Assembly: GCF_910592395.1 (NCBI RefSeq)
Contig: NC_088316.1
Location: 11,222,001 to 11,286,000, forward strand
Direction of reading: 5' to 3'
DNA: 64,000 nucleotides
From: Lineus longissimus
Lineage: Eukaryota; Nemertea; Pilidiophora; Heteronemertea; Lineidae
The notes under the pieces were generated by a model. That model saw only the letters and a program-made list of their open reading frames with translations. It was not told the DNA's origin and did no database searches. How positions within the stretch are numbered: the first letter of the stretch is position 1; every line of letters begins with the position of its first letter. Below, piece after piece: positions 10,193-22,758 of this stretch. Made by a program: the position numbers and the translations under genes.

Positions 10193-11411
10193 GCAAGAAA
10201 AAGATAGTTGTTATTAATACACATTCAAGCATGTTCTTGAAGTTCCAAGTTCTTGCTCGGCGTACAAGCATTTGCTTCGTCTAGTTGAGAACTTGCTTCA
10301 TCTTCCAGGCAAATGCTCGTTTTTATTAATGACTTTTCAAGAAAATGGCTAGAAATAGCAAATGCTAGGTTTTATTTATTCGGCCCATTGGGTTGGTCGA
10401 TTCCTGCTGCTATGGTGGCTGTGTTAAGTTTCATGTCATGCTAGTTGTTGATGCTGTGAGATGGTCAATCAGGTCATTCTGACTCTACTTTGGTTACTAC
10501 ATAGCCTACATGTAAGTCTATAAAAAAGTGAAGTCTACTCAAGACTAGGCCTGCCCCAGCTAGCTATCATTAAGTGTAGTGATGGTGGGCCTGTTGTCAG
10601 CAAAAGGCCGAGATCTGAATATTTTTGTCAATTGAGATCTGACAGATGATTATGATTAATCCTATTCACTACTATGCACTAGTTGAAGTTCCTGCTGCTG
10701 GACCAAGGCCTCTTTCTACCCCACAAAAATAGGGGTGTTGTGGTAAATTGTCATGAATTATGAATGTGAAGTATAGAACTAAAGTATAAAGTATGCATTA
10801 GACCATACATATGAGTTCTTATTTTCAGGCAGCCAGTAAGATATTAAGGAAGGCATTGACTCAATCGCCTCTAAAAGCTGCTGTGAATCTCAATGTTCGT
10901 GGCCCTAAGACACCATCATGGTCAAGGGAGGAGGAAGTTGCCTTAGTCCAATTTGTAGCGTTACATCGGTGCGTACATGAGCTCTTGTCCTAATTAATGT
11001 TACTAATATATGCAACAACGTCACTGCCATTTTCTGATACATGAAATGCAATTATAAATATAACTAAACCCAACTAAAAATTGCTGTAAAATATGATACC
11101 AGTTGACAGTGCTCAAATTTACAGTAAGTGTGATTATTGAAAAGCTCCTATGGAGTTATCACCTTTTTGAATGCAATCTAAATCCAAAGCTAAAATTTGT
11201 CCTTTGTATTTCCTCAGGGATCGCCAGACCAACTCAGAAGCAGAATGGCCTATGATGAATGCAAATCATTACTACTGGACAAAGGCAGCTGCATACGTGC
11301 AAGATGTTAGTGGTTCCTCGCATGGTCTGCGTGCCCGTTAGTAGCTCTAAAAAATGATTACCAATAAGAAAGATACTAATATAATTATGAAGACTAGTAT
11401 TGGGCAATTCG

Positions 11412-12000
11412 CCTAACAGCAAATTGCAGACCATATCCCTGGTGAAAGTATTTTGTCATGTTGAGAAATTAGGTTTGCACCAGGATATAACCAGATAAAT
11501 CAGAGGCAAATAACCCTGAATAACCAGCTGAATTTGGTTGTGACAGTAGGTGCATCATAAATACTAGAATTAGCGATGGTTCTGGGACTGCAACAACTCA
11601 GCATATGGATGGTCAGAATCCAGCAGACAACAAGCAAATGTAATCTGAATCTCAACATCTTTCGTATCTTTTGATGAGTTTTCTGGTCGAGTGAGGGAAA
11701 CCAGTTGGCCATCTGATATGGCTGGTGGGGATGAAAGCTCCCAATGTTGGGACGACCAATAATACATTGCGTCTCCACAGTATTTATATTATAATACCTC
11801 CCTCCATGCACACATGGTTCTGCTGCCAATTTTTTCTTCAAATGATCTAGGTGTCAATCATGCACTTGTGGGTACTGGCACCACGTAGGTAACTTCTGAT
11901 CTGATCTTAAGTGGCAGGTTTTTGGTGCTTTGTCCTGGTGCTCATTTTTAAGATGACAAAACACTATCACCAGGGATATGGTCTGCAATTGCTGTTAGGA
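11412..12000. mobile_element. TIR element (~590 bp) in an intron
   Basis: About 50 bp at each end are inverted copies. The left starts CCTAACAGCAA and continues through GACCATATCCCTGGTGA and TTTTGTCAT; the right ends TTGCTGTTAGG at 12000. No transposase is encoded. Target duplication is not evident. Confidence 0.65.
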
Positions 12001-14228
12001 AAGTCACAACCTGGGGACAAAAAATAAATGTGATTTAGACTTCGCATTCCTTTGAAGTGTAGGTTGCAACATCCCAGGCCATTGATGCATGCATGGTCAC
12101 AACATAGGGGCAACCGGGAATCATGGCAAGGATTTTTACAACCATTCTTTTGAGGTGTAGATTGTGATGCGAGGGAAGTGTCTTGATCTCTACATAAAAT
12201 TCCTTCGACATGGTGCAACAAACCAGTCCAGTAGATATATACATGGTCATAGCATACGGCATCGAGACAACCAGTATGCAAGGTTACGGCCAGGCCCAAG
12301 GGGTATGACCGATCAGCACTAAGAGTAAAAACGTAAAATGCAATAATATCTTTTTAAACTAACTGCCACAGTAGGTTTATTTATTCAGTCTTTTTGAAGT
12401 AAAAGTATTACAGTGAAAAGAACGAAATACGGCTGGAATATTATACTGGTTTGTCTTCGGACGGCAAATTCAGCACTGCACCGATGTCAAGGTTAAGACG
12501 GTTATACGACTTTGCCTCATCAGCTCCTCGTGGTCAAGGCTCCTATATCCGTGACTGATGCGGTCGCAGAACAGAACAGATGCTGATCATCCCCGTCACT
12601 GCGTCAGGCTGTAAAACAGAGCGAGGAAATATTTTAACTTCACCAGAAGTTTTATCATTCATTATTCAGACCAACAGACACTGACTACCTGCTAATAGTC
12701 TATGAATTTCATTGTCATAATTCAGAACAAACACTTATCACCTTTGCTGACAATATTTTCAGAAGGTGTGTACATTCGTGTGTCCATTTACACTGCACGT
12801 GTATACGTGCTTTACTGTACATTTCTACAGGAGTGAGCAGGATGTACAGAAAAACGATCTCCAAAACTGTTGCTTTCAGCACTCGCGACACGTTAAGCGA
12901 GGTTTTAGCAATTATTTTCAGTGAAGGTATATCTCATGTGTAGAGTCTGGGTGATTTTGAGACATTCTTAGGTGTTTAAGGCGCACAGTTTGATGAAACT
13001 TGCCCGAATTCGTAATTTTTTTGATGAATGTATATCCGCCATTGCGGGGATCTGGAAACTTTCGGATGACAAGTTTGCCTCAAAAGATGGACGTGCTCCC
13101 TATAATCACCCAAACTAACAGCGAATATATATTCTTAAGATCCTTTTCTTGACCTCTGATGAGTTAATTTTGTCTGATGCAGTGTTTCAACACAAATTTG
13201 AGGGCGATTACAATCACGAAAAAATCACACTCACCCAGTCTAGAATGCGTAGACGAAATGTCTGTTGGCTCTTCCATGTAGCGGGTATCCTCCCACCTGT
13301 TCAGGTCGGGACAGATCAACGTTGAGCAACTTGCCTAATCGGTAAAAACGCGGGAGGCAGTGCTATTACCGGAACGGTTCAGAACCGGCGATTTTCATCA
13401 AAAATCACCCGAAAACTAAAAAAGTAAGCAACGGCTGCAAAAATAAAGTACACGTTGTTCGTTAGCAGGTTATGAAACGTAACCTAACCAAATTTCAGGT
13501 CGTTCCGTGCGGCAGTTTCGGAGATACGTGTCGAAAACCACATCCCTCGGGTCCTGGCGATCGGCTCAGTAAAAACAATAGACCATATCCACGGAGTTGT
13601 GGATATGGTCTAATGATCCGAATTTTATTGTTATATTTGTTCTTCCTATTCTTACACTGTAACACATATTTGGTAACATTTCATGCTCTATTTTTGCAGC
13701 TTCTTGATCTGTATTTTTGGTGAGTTATTACTAACTAGGCTTTGATGCTGTGGGATGTTGTCCGTCGCTTTGCCTATACGGTACGTGTGCTTTAGAGTAG
13801 AGTTTGTTTTGTTGGCAGGGAAATGTGGTTTGAAATATTGTAATTAACTGTTTTTTTATTCCAGCTTGAACTACCACTCTCCTGTATGCGGTGTCTGTTT
13901 CACATTCCTTGGTTCTGTCTATTCGGTTTGGTGCTTTGGTGCCGGGTTAAAACAGTGCTTCTCGCCCTAATACACACTTTATGTTTTGTTTGCATTTGCA
14001 TGTAGTTTGAAATTAGATTGCTTATTTTCTTGTGAGTCAGGCTTTTCTGTGCAATGTTAAATCGCACAGCTGTTAGCTTCACACTATGCCCTTGTGTTCT
14101 CTACCTTGCTAGTTGGTATTGGTGTTGGTTGGTGATAAAAATGCTTGGTCCCGATTAGCTTGTTTTCTGATCACCATGCCTTCACTCATCTTAATTTCAC
14201 TTAATGCAATATTCATTTTGTGTTCCAG
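12001..14228. other. Intronic DNA without recognised genes
   Basis: No ORF with family resemblance was seen on either strand. The only distinct structure is the perfect hairpin at 13579-13612. Confidence 0.5.
13579..13612. repeat. Perfect 14-bp-stem hairpin
   Basis: TAGACCATATCCAC, a six-base loop GGAGTT and the exact inverted complement, followed by AT. The right arm contains TCTA and is followed by ATGATC. The form resembles the hairpin ending of families A and B, but no left end was found. Confidence 0.6.
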
Positions 14229-15709
14229 CCACTGCTGTACGGTCCAGGGTGACAGCCAAGTATGTGCCTCGTTTCAAGACTGTATCATGTGCTGAGGACT
14301 GCTGAGGTATATCTGTAGAATCATACATGAACAGTGAAAAACACGTTGAAGAAACGCCTTTGGCATTGCCACTGATATTGTCTGCGGACCTCAATGTACT
14401 GACAATATCGCAGATCCAGGAACTGATTGTAAGATTACTGAAATTGTTGCCTGCAGAAGTGCTTACATCGATATTTCCGACAGTTTTGCCTGCCTTACCA
14501 GAAAATTCCTTGCTGGAAATAATCAAGGGACTTTTAACGTCAGTCTCAAGTACAGGATGAGAAAATTTGACTGCAGGGTTTGATGAGCTATTCCTTTGCC
14601 TGGCTGGAAAAAGTGGTGTGAATAGCAAGCCTGACAGATTCATCAGCCAGTCGCTAGTTGCTATGAAAAAGTTGCAGGCTCTGGGGAAAACCAATCTCGT
14701 TAGCAAATTCACCCGATGTATTGCTGTTCAGCGTCCTGGGAGCGAGGACTCGCTCATGCCTCTGGATAGGATGCTGTTTGGATTGGTTGAATACCAGATC
14801 GGCTTCTTTAATGCCACCCATGTGAATCAGGTAATCCAACTATTTTATCTACAGTAGCTGATATTTTTCTACCTTTCTCCTTAAAAAAACTAGCCCAACT
14901 GATGTTATATTCTGGGTTTTTGGAGCTAATGTCTTGTATTTTAATGCAATTTTCTCATGTTCGCCATTTCAAATCATTATGCTGATACCTAACCTCAGGA
15001 CAAGAATGACAAGAGCTGGGATAGTAACTCTTTTTTATGGGAAGCTCACGATCCATGAAAGGCTTATAAACATCATTGTTCAGTCTTACTTTTTCAATGA
15101 AGTTTACATTCTATTTCAGATAAGTGTTTCAAGGGACTTTGCACTGTGGCGGGAGACGTTGAGTGCGGAGCTAACAGGTCACCAAGATAAGCTCATAACT
15201 GGTCCTATGTGGAGTGGCTGTCCAAGGGAGGATGTAAGCGATCCACTCAAGGTAAATTTTGTTATTATTTGAATTGAAAAGGAAAGATTAGCCTACAGAC
15301 AACCATTGAAGGAGCACTGAAATATGTTTGGAAAATCATGAACTGAACATATCTTTCTCTTAGTCTTAGCATCAATGTTGTCTGTATAGTTTGTTCTTTT
15401 AACATGGAGAAAAAAGACTTGTAAGGAGGACAAGTGCCAACATCTATCAATAGGACACACATATTTAGTCTAGGCTAGTATCACACCTCATAAGGAGGTG
15501 AGACTAAATTTGTCAGTGTAGCAGGTCCAGAATGCTCACTCGATGTAAATAATGTGATTGGGAAATATCTTCTTCATTAAGACTTATCAATAACAACTGT
15601 TAAAATTTTTTTTCAGGCCAAAGTGAACCCAGCTTGCCGAAGCAAAGGTACAGTCAGGCGAAATCAGAAACAGCAGCTTGGTGAGGTCTCATCAGAACCT
15701 GTTATTCAA

Positions 15710-16679
15710 GTGAGTGTGACATGGTACTTTGGAGCAATTTCTTAGTCCAATGTCCAATACTACCTTTCCATTTTCTAACTGAAGTGCAGTGTTCAAGACA
15801 ACCAAGAGTTACTATTCTTCTCATCCAATGATATTTTTTGAGCTCAGGTTCCAAGTGAATCATTACCAGCTATGGCAGGCCTAGCACACTCTGTTTTGAA
15901 TAGAGGGAGACTCCATCATTCCTATTGTTTGAGATTGGACAGGTGTGAATTAATCTGGCAATTAGCCTCCTGTGCATTGTTGCATGCAAACACTAAAATG
16001 TTTGGTTTTTGCTAATTAAGGGGCAAATAAATCAGCCAAAAGTTTTGAAAGCTACACAAATGATTGTCGCAAGGAATTACTTTATGATAGTTTGCGAAAT
16101 TTTGATTAATTCTAGGTGGAAAGTAATATTTTTCGCAAATCCTCCAATTTTCAGCCCCCTATCGACACTATGAATTTTTCTCCAATAAAGCTGAAATCTT
16201 GGGAATATAATCCTAAGAGTTATATCAATCACGTCTGAAGTCGGGAGTTTGTATCATATGTATAGTTTCGGAGCTAGCGCAGCTAGAAAAGCCCCCAAAA
16301 CCCAATTTCTCAGGAATTTACACTACGGGCTACGAGTGAAGCATTACAGATTTACCAAAATTTTCAGCCTATAGATGGACCCATCGAATTTCCATCCAAA
16401 TCACTCCAAATTTTGCCAGTAAATACCTAGACATATATAGAATTGTGTCAGAAGTCGAGTGTTGGGATTATTTTAACACCCCGCCCAAAAAGCCAACTTT
16501 ATTGATATTTCCTATGCATTTTCCAATAGGCTTGCCAGGACCAATTAAGCAGGTGCACTAATTGGCTTAATTGGCTAGGCCCGCAATAGCTGGTAATGAT
16601 GCAGACTTGGGATCATGTGATGCAGGGGAAACAAGTTCTAAATTCATCAATATTCACATGCACTTTTACTCGTTTTCAG
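15710..16679. other. Long intron, nothing recognised
   Basis: AT-rich DNA between the exons ending at 15709 and starting at 16680. No ORF, inverted repeat or simple array stands out. Confidence 0.5.
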
Positions 16680-17304
16680 AAAAGTACAATACTCAAATTC
16701 AAGGATGTTAATCCAACAGGACGGTTCTGGCTCAAGGCTGATGGAGTAGATGTCAAACCAGCCCTTCAAGAGTCAATGCGCGGGGAATGGAATGGCGATT
16801 CGGATTTTGGTGATGGCAAGTTGCAGAAGTTAAGGGAGGAGTATGATGCACGCAAAGGTGCTATTGATCAAATCAATGCTGCTGGCGGTATGGGTGAACT
16901 TCAGTCTATACAAAATGCCCTAGACAACGATTGTACGTTTCTTACTGCAGGCCTTGAGAATTCCATCAAGTTCTACCAAGCAAAATTCAGCGCACAGAGC
17001 ACATCAGAAGAGGCACTGAAGTCGGCCCACTGGGATGTTGTTGAGTACACAACACTCCTGACCCACAGTCAACAATTCAGTGGACACCTGCATAAGATTC
17101 TCGGACGCCTTGCATCAGATACCATTAAACTGAGGAGTGCGACAGATAGCCAAAGAGGTATCAATACTGAGTACAAAGAGTACTTGAAAAACCTCTTCAC
17201 AAAAAAGCGTCAGCCACCTGCCTCCCATGTTCTCGTGTTCGTGTTATCCAATGAAAGGAGAAATAAGAAACCTTATGCAGCCCCAGTCCAGTTCATCCCC
17301 TATT

Positions 17305-19850
17305 TAGGGTGTTCAGGTCAAAATTAAGCTTAAAAGATATGGTAAAGGTAAGAGGCAAAATTGAAAGCAGCAGCAATTCTAAGGTCAATGGCTTTTACAG
17401 AATGAAAAAATTCCTATGCAATCAAAAGTTATAGCCATTTGAAGGTCGGTACTTTGCATCTTTTTGACCAAGCAGCATAAAAGGAAAATGCATTGGGGGA
17501 TCAAAGGTCAAACGGCATCCAACATGGCTGCCATCAACAGCCAGAACAAGGACATTCTCACATAACTACCTTATTTTCAGGAATTTTTTGATGAAATTTT
17601 CTGGATGGAGTCGTGTTGTGATATCCTTCATCAGACAATCCAAAATGGCCGCCTAAATCCAAGATGGACGCCAGAATGAACAGCCAGTGCCAGAAAACTC
17701 CATCATAAATCCTTTATTATTAGGAATTTTTTAATGAAATTTCCAGGATTGAGTAGTGTGATGATGGACCATCATCCTAAAATCCAAGATGGCTGCCAAA
17801 ATCCAAGATGGCCGCCAAAATATGCAGCCAAATTAAGCCGATTTTGTTAAAAATCCCCTATTCATGGGAATTTGTAGCGAATTGTCCACAACATGCAAGA
17901 TGGAGATGTGGTATAATACCCTAAATCTCAAAATCTAAAATGGCCACCAAAATCTAAGATGGCTGACAATTTTTCCAAGATGGCCACCGTCTTTTTTACA
18001 AATTCAAATGGGCTGAGCAACATAAAAATTCCAACCAGGCTTGTGACATATCAAAATTTTCGGGGAGGAGCAGGGAATCCAGTCCATCTAGGCAGCTAAA
18101 GATATGAATCAAGCCTATAACTAACAACATAAGAACTAAAAGATATAACTTGTGTTTCTGAAATGTTCTTTTTCAAGGTACAGATAATATCGATAAAAAT
18201 CTGTAAATGCTTTTGTTTCCGTAATGTGAAATGTTTCTGTCATACGAGCCCGAATGCCACATGTCAGATCTGAGAGAGAAAAGAGCACATGGTTTAACTA
18301 TGTTTGAAATTTATAAGCACATCTTGATTTGACTATGCCATGTTTCGCCCATTTCAGGTGCTCGTCAGTGCAGCTAGCCATCACTTTTTCCAATAAATGC
18401 TGGAAAAAGAAAACTACAGACATGACAGAGCAAGTGACCCAGCCTGCTAGGATGACAGAACTCTAATTTACTATAGGCCTACCATGACTGTGATTGCTAC
18501 TTGTTATATATAGATGAACCAGAAAACATCCAAGATTTCATAGATATTTCGCCCAGGAAGCAGAACAAATTACAGTCAACAAAGCCAAAGGGGTAATAAA
18601 TGATGATGACTCATGAAAAAAGAAAGAAAAAGCATCAATGTAACAGTAACAACAGTAAAAAACTGGTTGGATAGGTCATTTGCTCTACATGCCAAATCAA
18701 GAATGTGCCCAAACTTTAATTCCTACATTTTATCAAATAGTTGCTCAGTTTTATAATCAGATGGTAAATTACATAGAGGCTAGAAAGACTGAACAACTCT
18801 TTTACTTCACAGTAGGCCTAAAAGTACAGAAATTGTCAGGGAAAAAAATGACCAATATCAGAGAGAAGAGTAGCTGAAGAGAGGAGATGACAGATGAGAA
18901 AAGCAACAGATAACAGATATTTCAATACATAATATGAATAGGACAAGAGAGGAAGTGAAGAAAAAATACAATTACAATTTTTTCACTGAATTTTCGCTAC
19001 AAAAGCTAAATATTCACAACCGTCAATCGTAAGAAGTGTCCAGAAGGGACTTGGGTAACTGTCACTAGCTAAAAAAAGATTTAAAAACCTTCAAAACATT
19101 ACAGAAACCTTCCCAAACGATATCAAAACATTGGAAACAGCTAACCAGAGAAGCTTAATTTAATTGACGAAGTACCCGGATGTTGAGAAAAAATGGCTGT
19201 GCGCTCCACGCGGCAGGGTTGGAACTAATTTGGATTTTAAAATTGTTTTTTCCGCGGGAACTGTCAAACTTTTTTCTTAAAAACTGTTCACGATATCAAT
19301 AATGTCTACTTAATTCTTCTTATTATCACTTCTATGAAGTTTCATGCAGGACGAACATATGATTATACGAGCTCCCAAAACTTAGAAACGTCTAAAATCG
19401 GGAAATATTGAGCAAAATCGGTACAAGTTTCTGCCAACCTCAAAAGTTTGACAAGCAGAGGTCATTTCCGTTGAAATAATTTATAAAGGTCACGTACCCA
19501 TTAGAGGAAAAGGCGCCAAAGTTTTGAGTAGCAAGTGACAGGTAGCCATGCCCCCATGCCGCGCTTATTTGCATATCATTATGGCGGTCGCAAAGATCGA
19601 AGCCGCGGCGAAAGTTGTGCGTAATTTGTAATTTCTCAGCAAATAGTGAATGAATTTCGTTGAAATTTGAAAAAATGAAATATTAGATACCTGGTTACCT
19701 TGGGTCTTCTTGGTTTCTTCATACATCAACAATAAAACGCCGAAATTAATCGATCTTCTACAATTAGGTGAAATTTTTTGAGTCATTTTTCGTGCATGAT
19801 GCTAAAATTCGCCGACGGGACGTGAAAAGTCACGTGACCTGAACACCCTA
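17305..19850. mobile_element. 2.5 kb non-autonomous TIR transposon with 7-bp target duplication
   Basis: The ends are TAGGGTGTTCAGGTCA and its inverted complement TGACCTGAACACCCTA. CCCTATT flanks both sides (17298-17304 and 19851-19857). Removing the element and one duplication joins the split exon in frame (QFIPY to YSMRDQY). No transposase ORF is present. The interior contains several AAGATGGC(C/T)GCCAAAAT-type repeats around 17640-18000. The TAGGG start fits the YARNG rule of hAT elements, but hAT duplications are normally 8 bp. A 7-bp duplication leaves P-like or Dada-like elements possible. Confidence 0.8.
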
Positions 19851-21504
19851 CCCTATTACTCCATGAGAGACCAGTATATTAGAGACTTTACCAAAAGTCT
19901 AAAGCAGGAAATGACTGCGTGTGGATTGTCTGTAGTAGGTAGGTTAATTTTCTACATGTAGACAGTCTGAAACTTGCATAAGATATTTTTTAGGTCAGAG
20001 GTTGTTGGCTACAAAGTTACATGTATGTAATCACGATGATACCTGGTCTGGAACCCCATTATTATCAATATCATCATAAACCATGTATTGGTTAAACATA
20101 CATGTAACTCCTTGTAAATAATGTTGTTCTATTGAACTGTAATTCACGTTGTTGTGAACAAGTTATGTGTGCCTCATTTGAAAATTGGAATCTGTTGCAT
20201 GCTCCCAGTCATCTTGGCAATTGTTTTGATCTTGACAGCTGTGAGAGTTGCACTGTATTGACACTCATAGTCGAAAATCAAGTACCTTTTTTGAAGATAC
20301 CAGAGATGGAACACATGTAGGTGACAGCCTTGGGTGATAGGAAATAATCATTCCACCACATTTTTTTCAGGAACAGTCACTGACGGTGAATTTTGCTCCT
20401 TGAGGTCAATGGGGGAAACAAGACCACTGCATGTGTGGCAGCTGGTACATGATGCCAAGCAGGCTGTATCCAACATGCGTAAGGAGACTCTCCTGGGCAC
20501 ACTGATACCAACTGATGGTACGTACAATTTACTTAACAAACTGATTTAAAGTTGATAAATATCTTATCAATTTGAGTGTGAACCCCTTAAATATCACACT
20601 AAAGGATTTTTGATGCCCAAGGCCTTGTTTGATGCAATGCAATGGCACACATTTTCAATTATGCAGTATACTGGCAACGATGTATTTCAGGTCAGTTCAA
20701 TTTTTTGATTTTATTGAACAACTTGCCTCAGTAAAACCTCGAGCATTTACATCGTATGGTGATATTAAAACAATGATAAAAAGGAACAGTCTTTTACCAC
20801 TTATACCAGTAAACTGAAACTGACACAGTCCGTGCTTCAGATGTTTTACTAGAGGTGTACTATTGACCAATTCTTATCATATAATGTAGTGCCTTATAAA
20901 ATGGTAAAGGAGGTAATTGCTGCACATGTAGGATGTTGTCGATGCAATATTTAACCAATTTCAGGTGCAAAAAGAACACTTCAGGATGGGTCATTTCCTG
21001 AAAGGAGATACATGTAGTTTATTTTAGCCTCCCACGCTTTTCACTCCCGTGATGAAAACCAAGTTGTTATGAGTTTGAAAATATTTTCTGTGTATTTTCA
21101 GGCACAGTGTTGAAACTTGGTGCGAGCAGGATGTGGATTTCAAACACCACTTGTATGTCCCTGAAATTGACCCGGTTACTAATGAAGTGCATCATGAACG
21201 GGCTGATCACTGCCACCTCCTCAAGCAGATTGCTGGGCACACTCAGGAAGGACGATACCCTTTGCTAGAGATGGATGGTTTCGATAATGCAATGACAAAC
21301 AAGGACACTGGACTGACTTATTTTGCCCTTGTTGGAAAGTGAAAGCAGTCAGTAACTGATGCAGAAAAGTTGTCTTTCCATGCGGCTGCGTTTCTCCACC
21401 AGAACGCATTCCCTATAGCAGCCAGGTATGTCGAAACAGTAGCGAAATGGCATGAAGTAAGTGATGGGCGTAGCCTCTCACAACTCCAGTGTTCACGCAG
21501 CAAT

Positions 21505-22194
21505 GAGGTGCGGTGTCTGCGTAAATCTGAGCAGCCCTATATTGTTCTGCAGGCGATTCGGCAGTCTTTGAAATATCCTGCCTCAGATGTTCTATTACAT
21601 ATGGGTGAACATGTCACCATAGAGGACATTCTCTTTAAGTTTAATATTTTTTTATTTGGCAACGTCTTGCCCGCTGAGAGGCTCTTGCAAAAATTCTATG
21701 TGGCAACCCAGGAGGTGGCCGAGTCTGTCGCGGTATGGGGTTGCCGTTTGGAGGATATTTTGAATCTTCTGAGAGACGCGGTTTCTGTCACTGGACATGA
21801 GATGCTGCGTTGCAAGTTCTGGTCAGGGCTGAGGGACGAGAGGATTTGTTTAGGTCTCCGCCACCTCTACGATTCGCTGGTGCCATATAACTCTTTGTTT
21901 CTCCAAGCTAGGGTTTTGGAGCAGGAATTCTCTGCTCCACCCACGACTGTCGCTTCTACTCTGTCTGCTTCGGTGAATCAGGTCTCGGTCTCTTCTGTAC
22001 CTGATTCTGACGATGTCAAGTCACTCACCAATCAGGTGCAGCACTTGCAGACGAAGCTAGCGGCCATCGAGGCCCAGAAGCTGAAGCGTCAGCAAAACGT
22101 TGTCTGTTTTGGCTGTGGACAGAAAGGTAATTTCAAACGCAAGTGTCCCACTGCGGGAAAAGATCAGGCTCCAGTGTTGGGGGACATACACTGA
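21505..22194 (+). pseudogene. gag: Gypsy Gag, N-terminally truncated
   Basis: The capsid-like part carries VLLHMGEHVTIEDIL and AVWGCRLEDIL, typical of Gypsy/PNMA-type Gag. It is followed by a coiled stretch (KSLTNQVQHLQTKLAAIEAQ) and one CCHC-type zinc knuckle (CFGCGQKGNFKRKC). The expected His of the knuckle is Asn, which should weaken zinc binding. The frame is continuous upstream with the interrupted exon at 21102, giving a chance fusion. It overlaps the protease frame in the -1 position, as is usual for Gag-Pol frameshifting. Confidence 0.8.
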
Positions 22195-22758
22195 CGAGCC
22201 AATCGTGTTGTCACAAAGAGCATTGCAGCCGGCCTCACACTCGTGATTCTATTTCTAGTCTTGTTCACCATCGCTCTTCTCCTCCTGAATCTCCCAAGGT
22301 TCGTTCTTCTTCTAAGCAGGTTTCATTCAATGTACTTCCAAAGGGGTTGGTTGGAAGGGCTAACGAGTCTTTTATGAAGTTGGAGGGGAAGATTCTGTCT
22401 TGTCTATTAGATACGGGCTCTATGGTTAGTACGATCTCTGAACAGTGCTATCAACAACATTTCTCCTCGCGATTGCCTCTCTATCCTATTTCTGATCTCC
22501 TTCATGTTACAAGTGCTAATGGTAGTCCGCTACCGTACATTGGGTACATTGAAATTTCCGTTACATGTCCATTCTCAGATGAGGAACTTCACGTCCCCGT
22601 GCTTGTTGTTCCCAATACCAAGTATAACCTTAGGGTGCCAGTTCTGGTGAGAACGAATTTGTTGTATCGTTTCCAATCTCATGGTGCAATGCCAAAGCAA
22701 TGGCAGTTAGCTTTTTCTTCTCTGGTGTCAGTGGTTGAACCATTTATAGGCCAAGTTC
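22143..22758 (+). pseudogene. Gypsy aspartic protease region
   Basis: The catalytic motif LLDTGSMVSTIS sits near the middle, in the -1 frame relative to Gag. The following sequence (HVPVLVVPNTKYNLRVPVLVRTN) is the usual link toward RT. The frame ends within the inserted family A fragment, so the natural junction to RT is lost. Confidence 0.8.

Larger units (their letters stand above)
6744..10386 (+). mobile_element. PIF/Harbinger transposon H2
   Basis: The left terminal repeat GGGCCGAATAAATAAAACC continues into CTAGCATTTGCTT. The right end, AAGCAAATGCTAGG into TTTATTTATTCGGCCC, is its inverted complement. The flanking duplication is ATT (6741-6743, shared with H1, and 10387-10389). It encodes ORF1 on plus (7008-8307, one stop codon) and an intact transposase on minus (10192-9071). 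Subterminal AGCAAATGCT-type motifs recur near both ends and may be transposase binding sites. Two MITEs have inserted between the genes. With a full-length DDE enzyme it could still supply transposase in trans. Confidence 0.88.
10829..21504 (+). pseudogene. Multi-exon gene of an unrecognised family, SANT-like N-terminus, broken
   Basis: Exons with good GT-AG borders are 10829-10968, 11218-11341, 14229-14830, 15120-15251, 15617-15709, 16680-17304 plus 19858-19938, 20371-20517 and 21102 to about 21504. The first two join in phase and look SANT/Myb-like (WSREEEVALVQF, YYWTKAAAYVQDVSG). Later exons contain ALGKTNLVSKF, MPLDRMLFGLVEY, VSRDFALWRETL, PMWSG, AGGMGELQSIQNALDN and TDGEFCSLRSMGETRPLHVW. 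I recall similar multi-exon predictions in marine invertebrates but can name no function. In-frame TGA codons interrupt exons 14229-14830 (twice) and 21102 onward (once), and exon 2 reaches TAG at 11339. A 2.5 kb transposon splits one exon and a Gypsy fragment removes the 3' end. It may be the coding part of a large DNA transposon. Confidence 0.6.
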
